The notes: generated from the sequence alone by a model not told the origin. Positions 24,799 to 34,193 are shown, numbered from the stretch's first letter. The stretch: DNA of 64,000 bases from JBGLNL01 sp046484125 (GCA_046484125.1 JAWOBX010000036.1:1-64000), one strand, 5' to 3'. Translations and numbers: made by a program.

Positions 24799-26584
24799 CT
24801 TCGGGGCTGGTTGAGGGATGATCTGACTGAGTATAAAAAGGAAGACCGAAGTAAAAAGTCGAGCCCTTTCCCAATTCACTCTCCACCCAGATTCTTCCGC
24901 CATGAGCCTGAACCAGGTGTTTGGCTATGGCCAGCCCCAGCCCGGTACCCTCGCTGGCCCGGGCCTTATCCGCCTTGTAGAACCGTTCAAACACTCGCGG
25001 GAGATCATCAGGAGGTATTCCCACTCCGGTATCAATGACGGATACAGTAACCATTTCATCTTCCTGTACCGCGCTGATTGCTACACTGCCACCCTCGGGC
25101 GTGAATTTTATGGCATTGTGCAACAAGTTGACGAGCACCTGTAGAATCCGGTCCTCCTCGGCCTTCACACGGTTCAGCGAAGGATCGATTTTCGTCTTTA
25201 CCTTTATATTCTTTCGCTCCGCCTGCGGTTCCAGTTCACTTACAGCGCGGTCAATTAACGGCGCCAGGTCAACCGGGGAGATTTCCAGCTCAACCTGACC
25301 TGTCTCTATGCGCGAGAGCTCGGTCAGCTCCCTGATCAACTGAGTCATACGGTCTATCTCATTGTCAATCCGCTCGAAAAACGATCTAACGGTACCGGGA
25401 TCGTCGATTGTGCCCTCACTGAGTGTCTCCACAACAGCCTTGATGGAGGCCAGAGGAGTCCGCAGCTCATGAGAGATATTCCCTATGAATTGCTGTCTCA
25501 CCGTCTGTAAACGCCTGACCTCGGTTAGATTCTGAAATATCAGCAGGGCACCTACCGCGTCATGATAGAAGACCGGAGAGGCGATCACCCGCAACAGTCT
25601 TCCCCTGGAGACCTGCTCGACCTGGCCCGCTTGCTGCTGTCCGGTCCGCATATACGAGCGGAAAACGGCATAAACTTCAGAATCCGGGATCAACTCCTTC
25701 AGGCGCCAGCCGACCGCTGTTCTGGAATCGAACCCAAACAGCTCCCCGGCCGCCGGGTTGGCCATGATAACCGTTCCGCTCACGTCAGTCATCACTACGC
25801 CATCAACCATTGTACTCAATACCGTGACCAGCTTGTTTCTTTCAGCTGAGAGGTCTCCGATAGTAGCGTTCAGACTCCGTGCCATATCGTTGAAAGCGGA
25901 TTCCAGCTCAGCTGCCTCACCCCCGCTCGCTCCATAGATCTCCTGACCGAACTCGCCATCCGACATCTTCTTCGCCGCAGCAATCACCCTGTTTATGGGT
26001 CTGCCAATAACCGTGGAAACATAAACCCCCACTATAACCGACAATAAGGTGACCAGCGCCACACCAAGGCCGACAGTTCTTGCCAGATCAGCCACTGAAT
26101 TGTTTATTTTCTCTGTAGAGAGCGCCACGCGCGCCACCCCGAGAACAGAGTCGTTTGATTCTATTCGAATCCCCACAAACATCATGTTTTCATCAATAAG
26201 CTCACTGTATCTTGTGCTTTTTCCTTTACCGGAGAGTAACGCCTCCTGTACCTCGGGGCTATCGGCAAGGTTTACCATTTCGCCGGCCTCCTGGTGAGAA
26301 TCAACCCGGACAACCCCGTCAGGAGCGATAACAGTCACCCTGCCGCCAATCCTTTGCCCAAAGTCCTCGATCAACTGTTTGAGACGACCCTCCCCATCTT
26401 CGTCACCGATATTGGAAACAGCGGCCTGAGCAACCAGTCCAGCCTCATACTCAAGATGCTCCTGGAGATCATTCATGCGAACATCTTTGACATAAGCTAC
26501 CAGGAAAAAACCGAGTATGCTCATGCCGATGAGAACCAGGAGGCCGAAGGGGAGAGTTACCTGCCATCTTATACTGCTTAACAA
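24794..26584 (-). CDS. phoR: Phosphate-sensing histidine kinase PhoR
   Basis: 596 residues. Transmembrane helix at about 10-32, a ~130-residue extracytoplasmic sensor region, a second helix (~170-192), HAMP (RPINRVIAAAKKMSDGEFG), a PAS-like domain (~250-350), the phospho-acceptor box NISHELRTPLASIKAVVETL, and an ATP-binding domain with NLLHNAIKFTPEGG (N box), DTGVGIPP and GTGLGLAIAKHLV. It phosphorylates the regulator encoded 1 nt upstream and probably takes input from PstSCAB-PhoU. The extracytoplasmic domain makes it the long PhoR form. Confidence 0.93.
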   Translation of the reverse strand: MLSSIRWQVTLPFGLLVLIGMSILGFFLVAYVKDVRMNDLQEHLEYEAGLVAQAAVSNIGDEDGEGRLKQLIEDFGQRIGGRVTVIAPDGVVRVDSHQEAGEMVNLADSPEVQEALLSGKGKSTRYSELIDENMMFVGIRIESNDSVLGVARVALSTEKINNSVADLARTVGLGVALVTLLSVIVGVYVSTVIGRPINRVIAAAKKMSDGEFGQEIYGASGGEAAELESAFNDMARSLNATIGDLSAERNKLVTVLSTMVDGVVMTDVSGTVIMANPAAGELFGFDSRTAVGWRLKELIPDSEVYAVFRSYMRTGQQQAGQVEQVSRGRLLRVIASPVFYHDAVGALLIFQNLTEVRRLQTVRQQFIGNISHELRTPLASIKAVVETLSEGTIDDPGTVRSFFERIDNEIDRMTQLIRELTELSRIETGQVELEISPVDLAPLIDRAVSELEPQAERKNIKVKTKIDPSLNRVKAEEDRILQVLVNLLHNAIKFTPEGGSVAISAVQEDEMVTVSVIDTGVGIPPDDLPRVFERFYKADKARASEGTGLGLAIAKHLVQAHGGRIWVESELGKGSTFYFGLPFYTQSDHPSTSPEV

Positions 26585-26585
26585 A

Positions 26586-27284
26586 TCAGCCTCCCAGCTT
26601 GTAACCGATGCCCCTGATGGTGATGATACGCTGAGGATTAGACGGGTCTTTCTCGATTTTCTCCCTGAGCCATCTTATATGCACATCCACGGTCCGGGTT
26701 CCTCCGACATAATCGTAACCCCAGACCTTATCGAGGAGGGCTTCCCGTGTGAAGACCCGGCCTTTGTTCCGGGCCAGGAAGGCCAGCAGGTCAAATTCCT
26801 TTGGCTTTAAAACAACGGGCTGCCCTGTAACAGTGACCGTATGCCGGGATAAGTCGATCGCGATATCGCCCATCTCTATAGCCGGTCCGTCGGGACCTTC
26901 GGGGGGTGTCTGCATCATTTCCATACGCCGGAGCATCGCTTTCACCCTTGCCTTGAGCTCACGAATACTGAATGGCTTGGTAATATAATCATCGGCCCCG
27001 AGTTCAAGTCCAAGCACCCGGTCGATCTCCTCCTCTTTGGCAGTCAGCATCAGTATGGGAACTGTAAGTTCGCTCCTGAGCTGGCGACATACCTCAAAAC
27101 CGTCGAGTCCGGGCAGCATGATATCCAGAATTACCAGCTCAGGTGATTTCGTTCTGGCCAGTTCGACTGCCTTGAGTCCATCGGCCGCCTCAATTACCTC
27201 GTAGCCTTCGACCTCAAAATTGTATCTGAGCATCTCGCGTAGCGTGTCCTCGTCCTCTACAATTAATATCCTGTTCATCGTCAC
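26586..27284 (-). CDS. phoB: Phosphate response regulator, PhoB/PhoP type
   Basis: 232 residues: receiver domain with acidic pocket E10-D11, phospho-acceptor D54 (LVILDIMLPG) and the KPF lysine (ADDYITKPFS), then an OmpR-type winged helix (GYDYVGGTRTVDVHIRWLREKIE). Probable binder of the 11-bp Pho-box repeats at 19738 and 24755. Only 3 nt separate it from mnmE and 1 nt from phoR. GTG at 27284 or ATG at 27278 could start it. Confidence 0.93.
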   Translation of the reverse strand: MTMNRILIVEDEDTLREMLRYNFEVEGYEVIEAADGLKAVELARTKSPELVILDIMLPGLDGFEVCRQLRSELTVPILMLTAKEEEIDRVLGLELGADDYITKPFSIRELKARVKAMLRRMEMMQTPPEGPDGPAIEMGDIAIDLSRHTVTVTGQPVVLKPKEFDLLAFLARNKGRVFTREALLDKVWGYDYVGGTRTVDVHIRWLREKIEKDPSNPQRIITIRGIGYKLGG

Positions 27285-27287
27285 AAT

Positions 27288-28625
27288 TTACTTCCCAATA
27301 CAGAATTGACTAAAGATGGTATTAAGAAGATCCTCGGTTACCGTCTCACCCGTTATCTCCCCTAACGCATTCAACGAAGCTGTAAGATCAATGGTTACAA
27401 AGTCATCCGGCAATTCGGTTTCAAGGCCTCTTTCGGCTTCTGAGATGTGGTGTTCGGCCCTTACAAGAGCATCCTTATGACGCGCGTTCGTTACCAGTAA
27501 TCCATCGGAGGCGCTTGCTCTGCCTCCAAGTGCAGCTTCTACCATCTCATATTCAAGGGTTTCCAGGCCCTCACCTGTTAAAGCTGATGTATAAAAAATA
27601 GGCCATGGCACTTCGGAAAGGTCGGCCTCGATGGGAAGATCGCACTTATTGGCCACCACCAGGACCGTTTTGTTATGCGATAGTTTCATTATTTCCCTGT
27701 CTGTCCTATTGAGCGGTTCACTGCTATCCAGAACCATCAGGATCAGGGACGCATTCTCAATAGCATTTCGACTCCTCTCCACACCGAGGGATTCAACCAG
27801 TTCTCTGCTTTCGATGATCCCCGCGGTATCAACAAGCACGAAGGGAACTCCCTTCAGGTTCACCACTTCCTCAAGAGTGTCTCTGGTTGTGCCGGGAACA
27901 GAAGTGACTATAGCGCGACTCTTCCTGAGTAGAAGGTTAAGCAGGCTCGATTTGCCCACATTTGGCCTTCCAACTATGGCAGTATGAATCCCCTGGCGAT
28001 ACACCATACCGGCATCAGCGGTTTCGATCAATTTCTGTAGAACGCGGCGGGCTTCCTTAACCGGGGGAAGAGGGTCTCTTCCCTCAATCTCGTCCTCGGG
28101 GAAGTCTATCCTGGCTGTCAAATAAGCCAGGACGGATAACAGGTCTTGCCTTATGCCACGCACTTGTGCCGAGAGTCTTCCCGCCAGTCCTTCAACAGCG
28201 AAATGAAGACTGGACTGTGTTTTAGCCCGGACGATATCCATGACCGACTCCGCCTGAGCCAGGTCAATACGGCCGTTAAGAAACGCCCTCAGGGTAAACT
28301 CCCCCGGCTCCGCCAGCCTGGCCCCGTTTTTCAGAGCCAGCTCGAGAATTCGCCGCACCGGTACGATACCGGCATGGCAGTTGATCTCAACTATATCCTC
28401 CCTCGTATATGTATGAGGCCCGGCCATGTATGACGCCAGAACCTCATCCACGGTTTCCGATCCATCTGGATCGATAATATGTCCATATACCAGTCGACGG
28501 TTTTCGAGACCTCCGGTAAATAATCGTTCCGCTATAGAGCGAGCTTTTTCCCCGCTCAAGCGGACGATGCCGATACCACCCTCACCCACAGGGGTGGAAA
28601 TTGCTGCAATCGTATCCTGATACAT
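27288..28625 (-). CDS. mnmE: tRNA uridine-5-carboxymethylaminomethyl GTPase MnmE
   Basis: About 445 residues from ATG 28625 (MYQDTIAAISTPVGEGGIG), the usual MnmE beginning; an upstream GTG at 28643 is possible. With MnmG it modifies U34 of some tRNAs. The N-terminal folate-binding domain includes NGRIDLAQAESVMDIV, the G domain has GRPNVGKSSLLN, the DTAGI switch and NKCDLP, and the protein ends in the catalytic FCIGK motif. First gene of an mnmE-phoB-phoR unit. Confidence 0.96.
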   Translation of the reverse strand: MYQDTIAAISTPVGEGGIGIVRLSGEKARSIAERLFTGGLENRRLVYGHIIDPDGSETVDEVLASYMAGPHTYTREDIVEINCHAGIVPVRRILELALKNGARLAEPGEFTLRAFLNGRIDLAQAESVMDIVRAKTQSSLHFAVEGLAGRLSAQVRGIRQDLLSVLAYLTARIDFPEDEIEGRDPLPPVKEARRVLQKLIETADAGMVYRQGIHTAIVGRPNVGKSSLLNLLLRKSRAIVTSVPGTTRDTLEEVVNLKGVPFVLVDTAGIIESRELVESLGVERSRNAIENASLILMVLDSSEPLNRTDREIMKLSHNKTVLVVANKCDLPIEADLSEVPWPIFYTSALTGEGLETLEYEMVEAALGGRASASDGLLVTNARHKDALVRAEHHISEAERGLETELPDDFVTIDLTASLNALGEITGETVTEDLLNTIFSQFCIGK

Positions 28626-28689
28626 AAACGTTCTCTTTGGCACTAAGTATATCTTCTGGGCGTGTTACCGACAAGTAAAGCGGAATATT

Positions 28690-28795
28690 AAGGTTGACAT
28701 ATGCCGTAATAATGGCAACCAGAAAAACGTATCAACTTTCCAGCCGGTACATCGTTGACACTTTAAACCGGGCACATGGTTGACATTAAGCCAAA
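28690..28795. repeat. Possible insertion-sequence end remnant
   Basis: Three GTTGACA words occur at about 28693, 28753 and 28777. The last two lie in a short repeated unit (CATCGTTGACACTTTAA and CATGGTTGACATTAAG). Tandem short repeats of this kind are common at the ends of some insertion sequences, but no transposase remains. The first GTTGACA has no matching -10. Confidence 0.25.
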
Positions 28796-28880
28796 ACACA
28801 AGATTTTGTAGGCTTTTTTCAGGATAAGAAGGGTCACGTGTCTAACAATTTATGATAGAGTAGATTACGAGGGGTGTGGA

Positions 28881-29861
28881 ATGAACCAGCATGAAGAACA
28901 GCAGGTAATCCAGTGGAGCAAAGGAATATCCGGAGAGATCCGGATTCAGCTAAATACTACCGGTGATGAGAGAAGCGGGGCGTTACGCGATTTCTGTGAA
29001 AAGCTGGAAACAATGGCCTCAAACGTCAGGGTTATAGAGAACGAGCCTGATCCCGGCGGATTGCCTTCTATTCAGGTCGGTAGCAATCTGCGTTACTCAG
29101 CGATACCGGCGGGTCCGGAGATGCCGCTTTTTCTGGATGCCCTCTCCTTACTGCATGGGGGAACCGTTCCTGTCTCTCAGGTTATTCGGGATAGAGTGGG
29201 AAGAATTGAAGAAGCGACAGGGGTCAGAGCGGTTATCACCCAGCAATGCCCGACCTGTCCCGCTGTAATACGGCAATTAATAACCCTCACCGCAATCAAT
29301 CGGAAAATCCAGCTCGATATCATTGACGCAATGCTGTTCCCCGAATTAGCGCAGGAACTCGACGTCCAGGGCGTGCCAACTGTATTTGTCGGTGAACGGT
29401 TTAGATGGACCGGCTACACCGAGCTGGAGGAAATACTTGACGCGATCACCGGCAATAAGCCGTCGGACTTCAGCGCCAACACGATCGATAGAATGCTGCA
29501 GGAAGGGAACGCCTCAGAGGTGGCCGAGATGATACTGGAGCAGCGGGAGGTATTCCCGGCCATAATCGAGCTACTGGTGGATGAAAAATTCGCCACGCGG
29601 CTGGGGGCAATGGCGGCCATGGAGATGGTAACAGACCGGGATGTGAACGTAGCCAACCAGATTGTCGAACCGCTCTGGCGCCGTTTCGACCAGGTGATCG
29701 AACCCATGCAGATAGATATCCTGTATTTAATCGGTGAAGCGGGGACAACGGAGAGCATCCCTTTGATGGAATCGGTGCTCAACGGTCCGCACCGGGAACA
29801 TGTTAAAGAGATCGCTCAGGAGGCTATTGACAGTATAAAAGAGAGGTATGCGTTAAGCTGA
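28881..29861 (+). CDS. Thioredoxin-like CPTC protein with HEAT-like C-terminus
   Basis: 326 residues, cytoplasmic. The first ~100 residues have a thioredoxin-like layout with no active-site Cys. The second domain carries QQCPTCPAVI (Cys near 122 and 125) and the cis-Pro segment VQGVPTVFV, as in tandem-thioredoxin proteins of the PDO and AhpF N-terminal type. The last ~120 residues (from about 205) are helical repeats of HEAT type (LGAMAAMEMV, ILYLIGEAGTTESIPLMESVL). Likely a dithiol-disulfide oxidoreductase that docks on a partner through the repeats. No reductase neighbour is present. GGGGTG-type site before the ATG. Confidence 0.7.
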   Translation: MNQHEEQQVIQWSKGISGEIRIQLNTTGDERSGALRDFCEKLETMASNVRVIENEPDPGGLPSIQVGSNLRYSAIPAGPEMPLFLDALSLLHGGTVPVSQVIRDRVGRIEEATGVRAVITQQCPTCPAVIRQLITLTAINRKIQLDIIDAMLFPELAQELDVQGVPTVFVGERFRWTGYTELEEILDAITGNKPSDFSANTIDRMLQEGNASEVAEMILEQREVFPAIIELLVDEKFATRLGAMAAMEMVTDRDVNVANQIVEPLWRRFDQVIEPMQIDILYLIGEAGTTESIPLMESVLNGPHREHVKEIAQEAIDSIKERYALS

Positions 29862-29924
29862 GAGATGAATTCACCGCCTGGGTGCCCGCCGTTTTCCACC
29901 CATCCGTTAGCCTTAATGAACCTC

Positions 29925-30015
29925 TGATCAAACCCTTTAAATAACCCTGTCCCGGGGGAAGCCTGAACACGGGGGATGCCTCCACCGCCGAAGTTACTAC
30001 TTGATTAAGGGTTCC
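29925..30015 (-). repeat. Dispersed TTAAGGAACC-type repeat, downstream side of ilvE
   Basis: Read on the minus strand, GGAACCCTTAATCAAGTAGT followed by a GC-rich CATCCCCCG stretch resembles the copies at 49332 and 30962. It immediately abuts the ilvE stop codon. Confidence 0.45.
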
Positions 30016-30930
30016 TCAGATAAAATCCAGCCAGTGATGGTATTTTTCATCCTTTCCATTAACGATGTCGAAGAATCTCGACTGGATTTTCTCTGTCAGC
30101 TCACCGCGGCCATTATTGCCAATGAACCTTCCATCCACTTCTCTAATCGGTGTTATCTCCGCGGCCGTCCCGGTGAAAAACGCTTCATCAGCGAGGAAAA
30201 GCTCTTCCCGAATTATATCCCTGATAACAACCGGAATGTTCATCTCCTGAGCGATAGTTATAGCCGCGTCTCTGGTAATACCGGGGAGGGCCCCCGCGCT
30301 TGGAGGAGGAGTTATGAGCGCACCATCCTTGACAATAAAAAGGTTCTCGCCACTTCCTTCACAGAGCATTCCATGGGAATTGAGCATGATGGCCTCGTCA
30401 TATCCGAGTCCCAGCGCCTCCTGTTTAGCCAGCACCGAATTCAAGTAGTGGCCGGCTGCTTTGGCATGCGGCGGTAGAGAACGGGTATCTATTCTCTGCC
30501 ACGAAGAGACCATCACGCGAATTCCGTTCTGTATACCGTCATCGCCGAGATAGGCACCCCATTTCCAGACGATACAGGCGACATCGACCGGATTATTGGC
30601 GGGGTTCACTCCCATCTCTCCATATCCGCGGAACGCTATAGGGCGAATATAGCACCAGGTATAGTTGTTTGCTCTCACCGTCTCCCTGCAAGCGTTACAA
30701 AGCTCGTCGAGGGAATAAGGGATAGGCATCAGGTAGATCTTGGCGCCGTTGAGCATCCGCCGCATGTGCTCCCTGAGGCGAAAAATCGCCGGTCCCCTCA
30801 CAGTTTCATAACACTTGATACCCTCGAAGACGGCTGTTCCATAGTGGAGGGCATGGGTCAGGACGTGAATCCTGGCCTCGTCCCACGGTATAAGTTCACC
30901 ATTAAGCCATATCTTATCCGCTTTCTCCAT
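30016..30930 (-). CDS. ilvE: Branched-chain amino acid aminotransferase
   Basis: About 304 residues from the ATG at 30930 (GAGGAAGG upstream; 30969 is the longer alternative). A fold-type IV PLP enzyme. HALHYGTAVFEGIKCYET is the usual N-terminal signature, the PLP lysine lies in HAKAAGHYLNSVLAK, and CEGSGENLFIVKDG and FTGTAAEITPI complete the family pattern. It interconverts Val/Leu/Ile and their keto acids. Monocistronic; flanked on both sides by copies of a dispersed repeat. Confidence 0.95.
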   Translation of the reverse strand: MEKADKIWLNGELIPWDEARIHVLTHALHYGTAVFEGIKCYETVRGPAIFRLREHMRRMLNGAKIYLMPIPYSLDELCNACRETVRANNYTWCYIRPIAFRGYGEMGVNPANNPVDVACIVWKWGAYLGDDGIQNGIRVMVSSWQRIDTRSLPPHAKAAGHYLNSVLAKQEALGLGYDEAIMLNSHGMLCEGSGENLFIVKDGALITPPPSAGALPGITRDAAITIAQEMNIPVVIRDIIREELFLADEAFFTGTAAEITPIREVDGRFIGNNGRGELTEKIQSRFFDIVNGKDEKYHHWLDFI

Positions 30931-30961
30931 ATTACCTTCCTCAGGAAAGCTCTGATAAACC

Positions 30962-31049
30962 CTCACCATCCCTGATCGCGGGGGAATAAAGGATTTTACA
31001 TTTCAGGAAGATCCCCGGCCCCCCATAGTCACCACCTGTTCAGAGTTTC
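30962..31049 (-). repeat. Dispersed TTAAGGAACC-type repeat, upstream side of ilvE
   Basis: Minus strand reads TAAGAAACTCTGAACAGGTG followed by GTGACTATGGGGGG, close to the copy at 49332 (TTAAGGAACCTCTGAACAAG then TGGTGAG). It lies between the HAD gene and ilvE; its left edge overlaps the end of the HAD gene by a few bases. Confidence 0.6.
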
Positions 31050-31745
31050 TTAGATATACTCGATGATTTCCGTCAGCGTGCTGATCCGTTTGCAGTCCAC
31101 ATGATCCTCAAACACACCGTCCCGGTCAAGCCAGAGGGGCGTGAGACCTGCCCGAAGTGCTCCGGCAATATCGGTGTGATACTGGTCTCCCACCATTATG
31201 ACCTCGGCGGCTTCGGCCCGAGACCTCTTCAAGGCAGCTTCAAATATCTCCTGATGCGGCTTCTCAAAACCAACCTCATGAGATACTATTACAAAATCCA
31301 GATGAGAAGCCAGATCGAAACCGGGGCAGAATCGCTCAAGTGTTGTATCCAGATTGGAAACAAGGCCCACCGACAAACCGCGGTGGCGCAATTCCGTCAG
31401 GGCGGGTACGGCATCATCGAAGGGAACCACCCCCGGGTTCTCGCTCCGCATCAAATGGAGCAACTCAAGGGCGAGTTCTCTGGTAACCTCCACTCCCGCC
31501 TCCCTCAGCCAGGTCCGTTCAAACTCAACAAATACCTCCAGCTTATCCTGAGGGGGACGCTTTTCCACTGGAGACTGCGAGCTTTCCCAGCTGAAATAAT
31601 CATTGGCAGCCCAGAACCCGCGCCGCAGGTCCGTCCTCGGAATATCGATACCAAAACGCCTTAACGCCAGTTGCTGCCGTTCCTCTGGCGGTGGATCATG
31701 CCTGACCAGCGTATTCACCAGGTCGAAAAATACAGCCTTGACCAT
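31050..31745 (-). CDS. HAD-superfamily hydrolase
   Basis: About 231 residues from ATG 31745 (MVKAVFFDLVNTLV); further in-frame starts at 31760 and 31808 lack a better ribosome site. Motif I is DLVNT, with the nucleophile Asp but no acidic residue two positions on, as in haloacid-dehalogenase-like members. GLVSNLDT is motif II, the motif III Lys is in EVGFEKPHQEIF, and motif IV is MVGDQYHTDI. Cap type C1. The substrate cannot be told from sequence. TATAAT stands directly before the 31760 ATG, so the mRNA may be nearly leaderless. Confidence 0.85.
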   Translation of the reverse strand: MVKAVFFDLVNTLVRHDPPPEERQQLALRRFGIDIPRTDLRRGFWAANDYFSWESSQSPVEKRPPQDKLEVFVEFERTWLREAGVEVTRELALELLHLMRSENPGVVPFDDAVPALTELRHRGLSVGLVSNLDTTLERFCPGFDLASHLDFVIVSHEVGFEKPHQEIFEAALKRSRAEAAEVIMVGDQYHTDIAGALRAGLTPLWLDRDGVFEDHVDCKRISTLTEIIEYI

Positions 31746-31808
31746 TGTGCAACGGGACATATTATAGCATAATGAATTTGTAAAAAGGTAGGAAACGGAT
31801 ATACTCAA

Positions 31809-31832
31809 AAAAACAGCGTTTCAAATATAAAG
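31809..31832 (+). repeat. Short dispersed repeat, AACAGCGTTTCAAATA type
   Basis: AAACAGCGTTTCAAATATAAA matches the copy at 4138-4167. Intergenic, upstream of the HAD gene. Confidence 0.45.
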
Positions 31833-31877
31833 CCTTCATCGCGCGGGTAAAGGAAGCCCCGCATCCCACCAGGAGTC

Positions 31878-31930
31878 AGTTATCATGCCCCCTCAGTTCG
31901 CATCCCTCGAACTGAGGGGGCATGATAACT
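31878..31930. repeat. 23-bp perfect inverted repeat
   Basis: Arms 31878-31900 and 31908-31930 are perfect reverse complements around a 7-nt loop (CATCCCT), with AATTTT after the right arm. It lies between the divergent HAD and nfeD genes, so it is not needed to end either transcript. The arm length equals that of the palindrome at 59968-60014. Confidence 0.9.
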
Positions 31931-31963
31931 AATTTTAAGTCGGCGGAGAACGCCAACACGGAT

Positions 31964-31993
31964 TTGTTTCAATAGATATTTTTAGGATATAAT
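31964..31993 (+). promoter_or_regulatory. Promoter of the nfeD-slipin operon
   Basis: TTGTTT (31964-31969), 18-nt spacer, TATAAT (31988-31993). The start near 32000 leaves a ~27-nt leader before the nfeD ATG. Confidence 0.55.
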
Positions 31994-32026
31994 GAAATCC
32001 ATTAAAAACAGGGCGATAAATTCGAG

Positions 32027-33394
32027 ATGAGAAAGTACGCCAGGGCACTTATTTTTATCTTACTGCTGGTCGCGGGGGCTGTCTCACTGGCCAGTGCTGA
32101 ATCAGAGTCTCCAGCGGTCCATGTACTTAAGGTAGACGGAACCATTGTCCCTGTGGTAGCCGATTATATAGATCGCGGGATTGATAAAGCTGAAAAAGAT
32201 GGGGCCTCAGCTCTTGTAATAGAGTTAAAAACGCCGGGAGGAATGCTCTCAACCACAGAAGATATTGTTGACCTTATACTCGAATCTCAGGTACCGATCG
32301 TGGTTTATGTCGATCGCTGGGCAGGCTCAGCGGGCACCTTCATTACCATGGCTTCGCACGTGGCAGCTATGGCTCCGGCCAGCCGGATTGGTGCCGCCAG
32401 TCCAGTATCCGGCAGCGGGGAGGAGATTTCCGACACGCTCAAGAGGAAGTTGAATGAGGATACCGCCGCTCATATACGGAGCCTGGCTGACCTCAGAGGT
32501 CGAAACCAGAAGGCGGCAGAAGCCACGGTGTTTGAGGCACTTTCATTCACCGACCAGGAGGCGCTGGGAATTGCCCCTCTTCCGGAGACACACCAGGAAG
32601 TACTGGGGCAGGATTCTCAATTACTTGATCCCCCGCTTGTCGATCTTGGAGCCCGTGATATCGAGGAACTCCTGAAAAAGATTGACGGCTGGCAGGTGGA
32701 GATTGGAGATCAACAAGTCACTATCCGGACCGAAGGTTACACGCTGGAGGAAAACGATATGAACTTTATCGAACGCTTCCTCCACGCCCTCAGTGATCCA
32801 AATATCGCATACATACTGCTGAGCATTGGCTCCCTTGGAATAATACTGGAACTGTACAGTCCGGGAGCTATAATACCGGGAGTGGTGGGTGCTCTCAGCC
32901 TCCTGATGGCGTTCTATTCACTTTCGGTACTGAACGCGTACTGGGCAGGGGTTCTTCTGATATTGCTGGCGTTCGCGCTGTTTGCTATCGAGCTGTTCAC
33001 AACCAGCTTCGGATTACTCACCACCGGAGGCATAGCCTCCCTGGTCATTGGTTCAGTAATACTCTTTTCGGGAGGGCCATCGATGAATGATCTGGGTGTG
33101 GACTGGTGGCTGATTGCCATCGTCGTAGCCATGATAGTCGCCTTTCTCATATTCGCTATTCACGCAGCGGTCCGTACACAGCGTGGCAAGCAACCCACCG
33201 GTACGGACGGAATGGCGGGTATGAAAGGGATAGTCAGGACAACTCTCAATCCAAAGGGAACCATACTCGTTCACGGGGAGCTTTGGGAAGCTATTCTGGA
33301 TGAGGGAGAAGCCAAACCTGAAGAGGAGGTGATAGTAACGCATGTAGATGGGCTGAAGCTGCGGGTTACCAGGAAAAAACAGGAGGTGATTTAA
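32027..33394 (+). CDS. nfeD: NfeD-family membrane serine protease (ClpP-like)
   Basis: 455 residues: signal peptide (1-24, ending ASA), a ClpP/SppA-like protease domain with LKTPGGMLSTTEDI and the catalytic Ser in RWAGSAGTFITMAS (about residue 103), about four transmembrane helices (~255-375), and a C-terminal OB-fold (GMKGIVRTTLNPKGTILVHGELW). NfeD proteins are genetically paired with slipins, as here: the slipin ATG directly follows the stop. They cleave and regulate their SPFH partner and affect membrane quality. Confidence 0.92.
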   Translation: MRKYARALIFILLLVAGAVSLASAESESPAVHVLKVDGTIVPVVADYIDRGIDKAEKDGASALVIELKTPGGMLSTTEDIVDLILESQVPIVVYVDRWAGSAGTFITMASHVAAMAPASRIGAASPVSGSGEEISDTLKRKLNEDTAAHIRSLADLRGRNQKAAEATVFEALSFTDQEALGIAPLPETHQEVLGQDSQLLDPPLVDLGARDIEELLKKIDGWQVEIGDQQVTIRTEGYTLEENDMNFIERFLHALSDPNIAYILLSIGSLGIILELYSPGAIIPGVVGALSLLMAFYSLSVLNAYWAGVLLILLAFALFAIELFTTSFGLLTTGGIASLVIGSVILFSGGPSMNDLGVDWWLIAIVVAMIVAFLIFAIHAAVRTQRGKQPTGTDGMAGMKGIVRTTLNPKGTILVHGELWEAILDEGEAKPEEEVIVTHVDGLKLRVTRKKQEVI

Positions 33395-34144
33395 ATGATA
33401 GTTGCAATCCCGGTAATACTAATATTTCTATTAATACTGGCTACTTCCGCCATTAAAATCGTACAACAGTATGAACTGGGTGTGGTTTTCCGCCTTGGAA
33501 GACTGGTGGGAACCCGAAAGCCCGGTATCCGGCTGATAATTCCCTTCATCGATACGATGAAGAAAGTGGATACCCGAGTCGTTACCATAGATGTCCCGAC
33601 GCAGGAAATCCTCACCAAGGACAATGTAACCACTCGGGTTAACGCGGTCGTCTTCATGAGGGTGATGAACGCTGAGAATGCTGTTATCGAAGTGTTTGAT
33701 TACAAGCTTGCCACCTACCAGATGGCCCAGACAACGCTTCGAAGCGTCCTGGGCCAGCACGACCTCGATGAATTACTTGCTGAGAGAGACAAGCTGAATG
33801 AAAAGATCAGGAAGATCATTGACGAGGTAACCGATCCGTGGGGTGTGAAGGTGGTGGGTGTGGAGATCAAGGATGTCGAGTTGCCAGATAACATGCAGCG
33901 CTCAATGGCAGCGCAGGCGGAGGCAGAGCGCGTTAAAAGGGCAAAAATCATCCATGCCGATGGTGAGTATCAGGCCGCAGCCAAACTGCTGGACGCAAGC
34001 AGACTGATTTCCCAGGATCCTTCTGCCCTGCAATTGCGTTATCTCCAGACGCTTACAGATATATCACAGGAGAAGGCCAGCACAGTGATTTTCCCTCTGC
34101 CAATGGATATGCTCCGGGCTTTCATGCCTCACATCAAGGAGTAA
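33395..34144 (+). CDS. SPFH-domain slipin (stomatin-like)
   Basis: 249 residues: one N-terminal membrane helix, then an SPFH domain (QYELGVVFRLGRLVGTRKPG; VDVPTQEILTKDNVTTRVNAVVF is the conserved core, read here as IDVPTQEILTKDNVTTRVNA), then a coiled coil (AAQAEAERVKRAKIIHADGEYQAA). Forms membrane-associated oligomers. Its start directly abuts the nfeD stop. Confidence 0.93.
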   Translation: MIVAIPVILIFLLILATSAIKIVQQYELGVVFRLGRLVGTRKPGIRLIIPFIDTMKKVDTRVVTIDVPTQEILTKDNVTTRVNAVVFMRVMNAENAVIEVFDYKLATYQMAQTTLRSVLGQHDLDELLAERDKLNEKIRKIIDEVTDPWGVKVVGVEIKDVELPDNMQRSMAAQAEAERVKRAKIIHADGEYQAAAKLLDASRLISQDPSALQLRYLQTLTDISQEKASTVIFPLPMDMLRAFMPHIKE

Positions 34145-34193
34145 ATATCTCTTAACCGGTTTTTTGTCACAAACTATAACCGAGAATACAGAG

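Noticed and set aside
28694..28720. Promoter at TTGACA 28694
   Set aside because: No -10 hexamer at 16-18 nt; the word is part of a short repeat.
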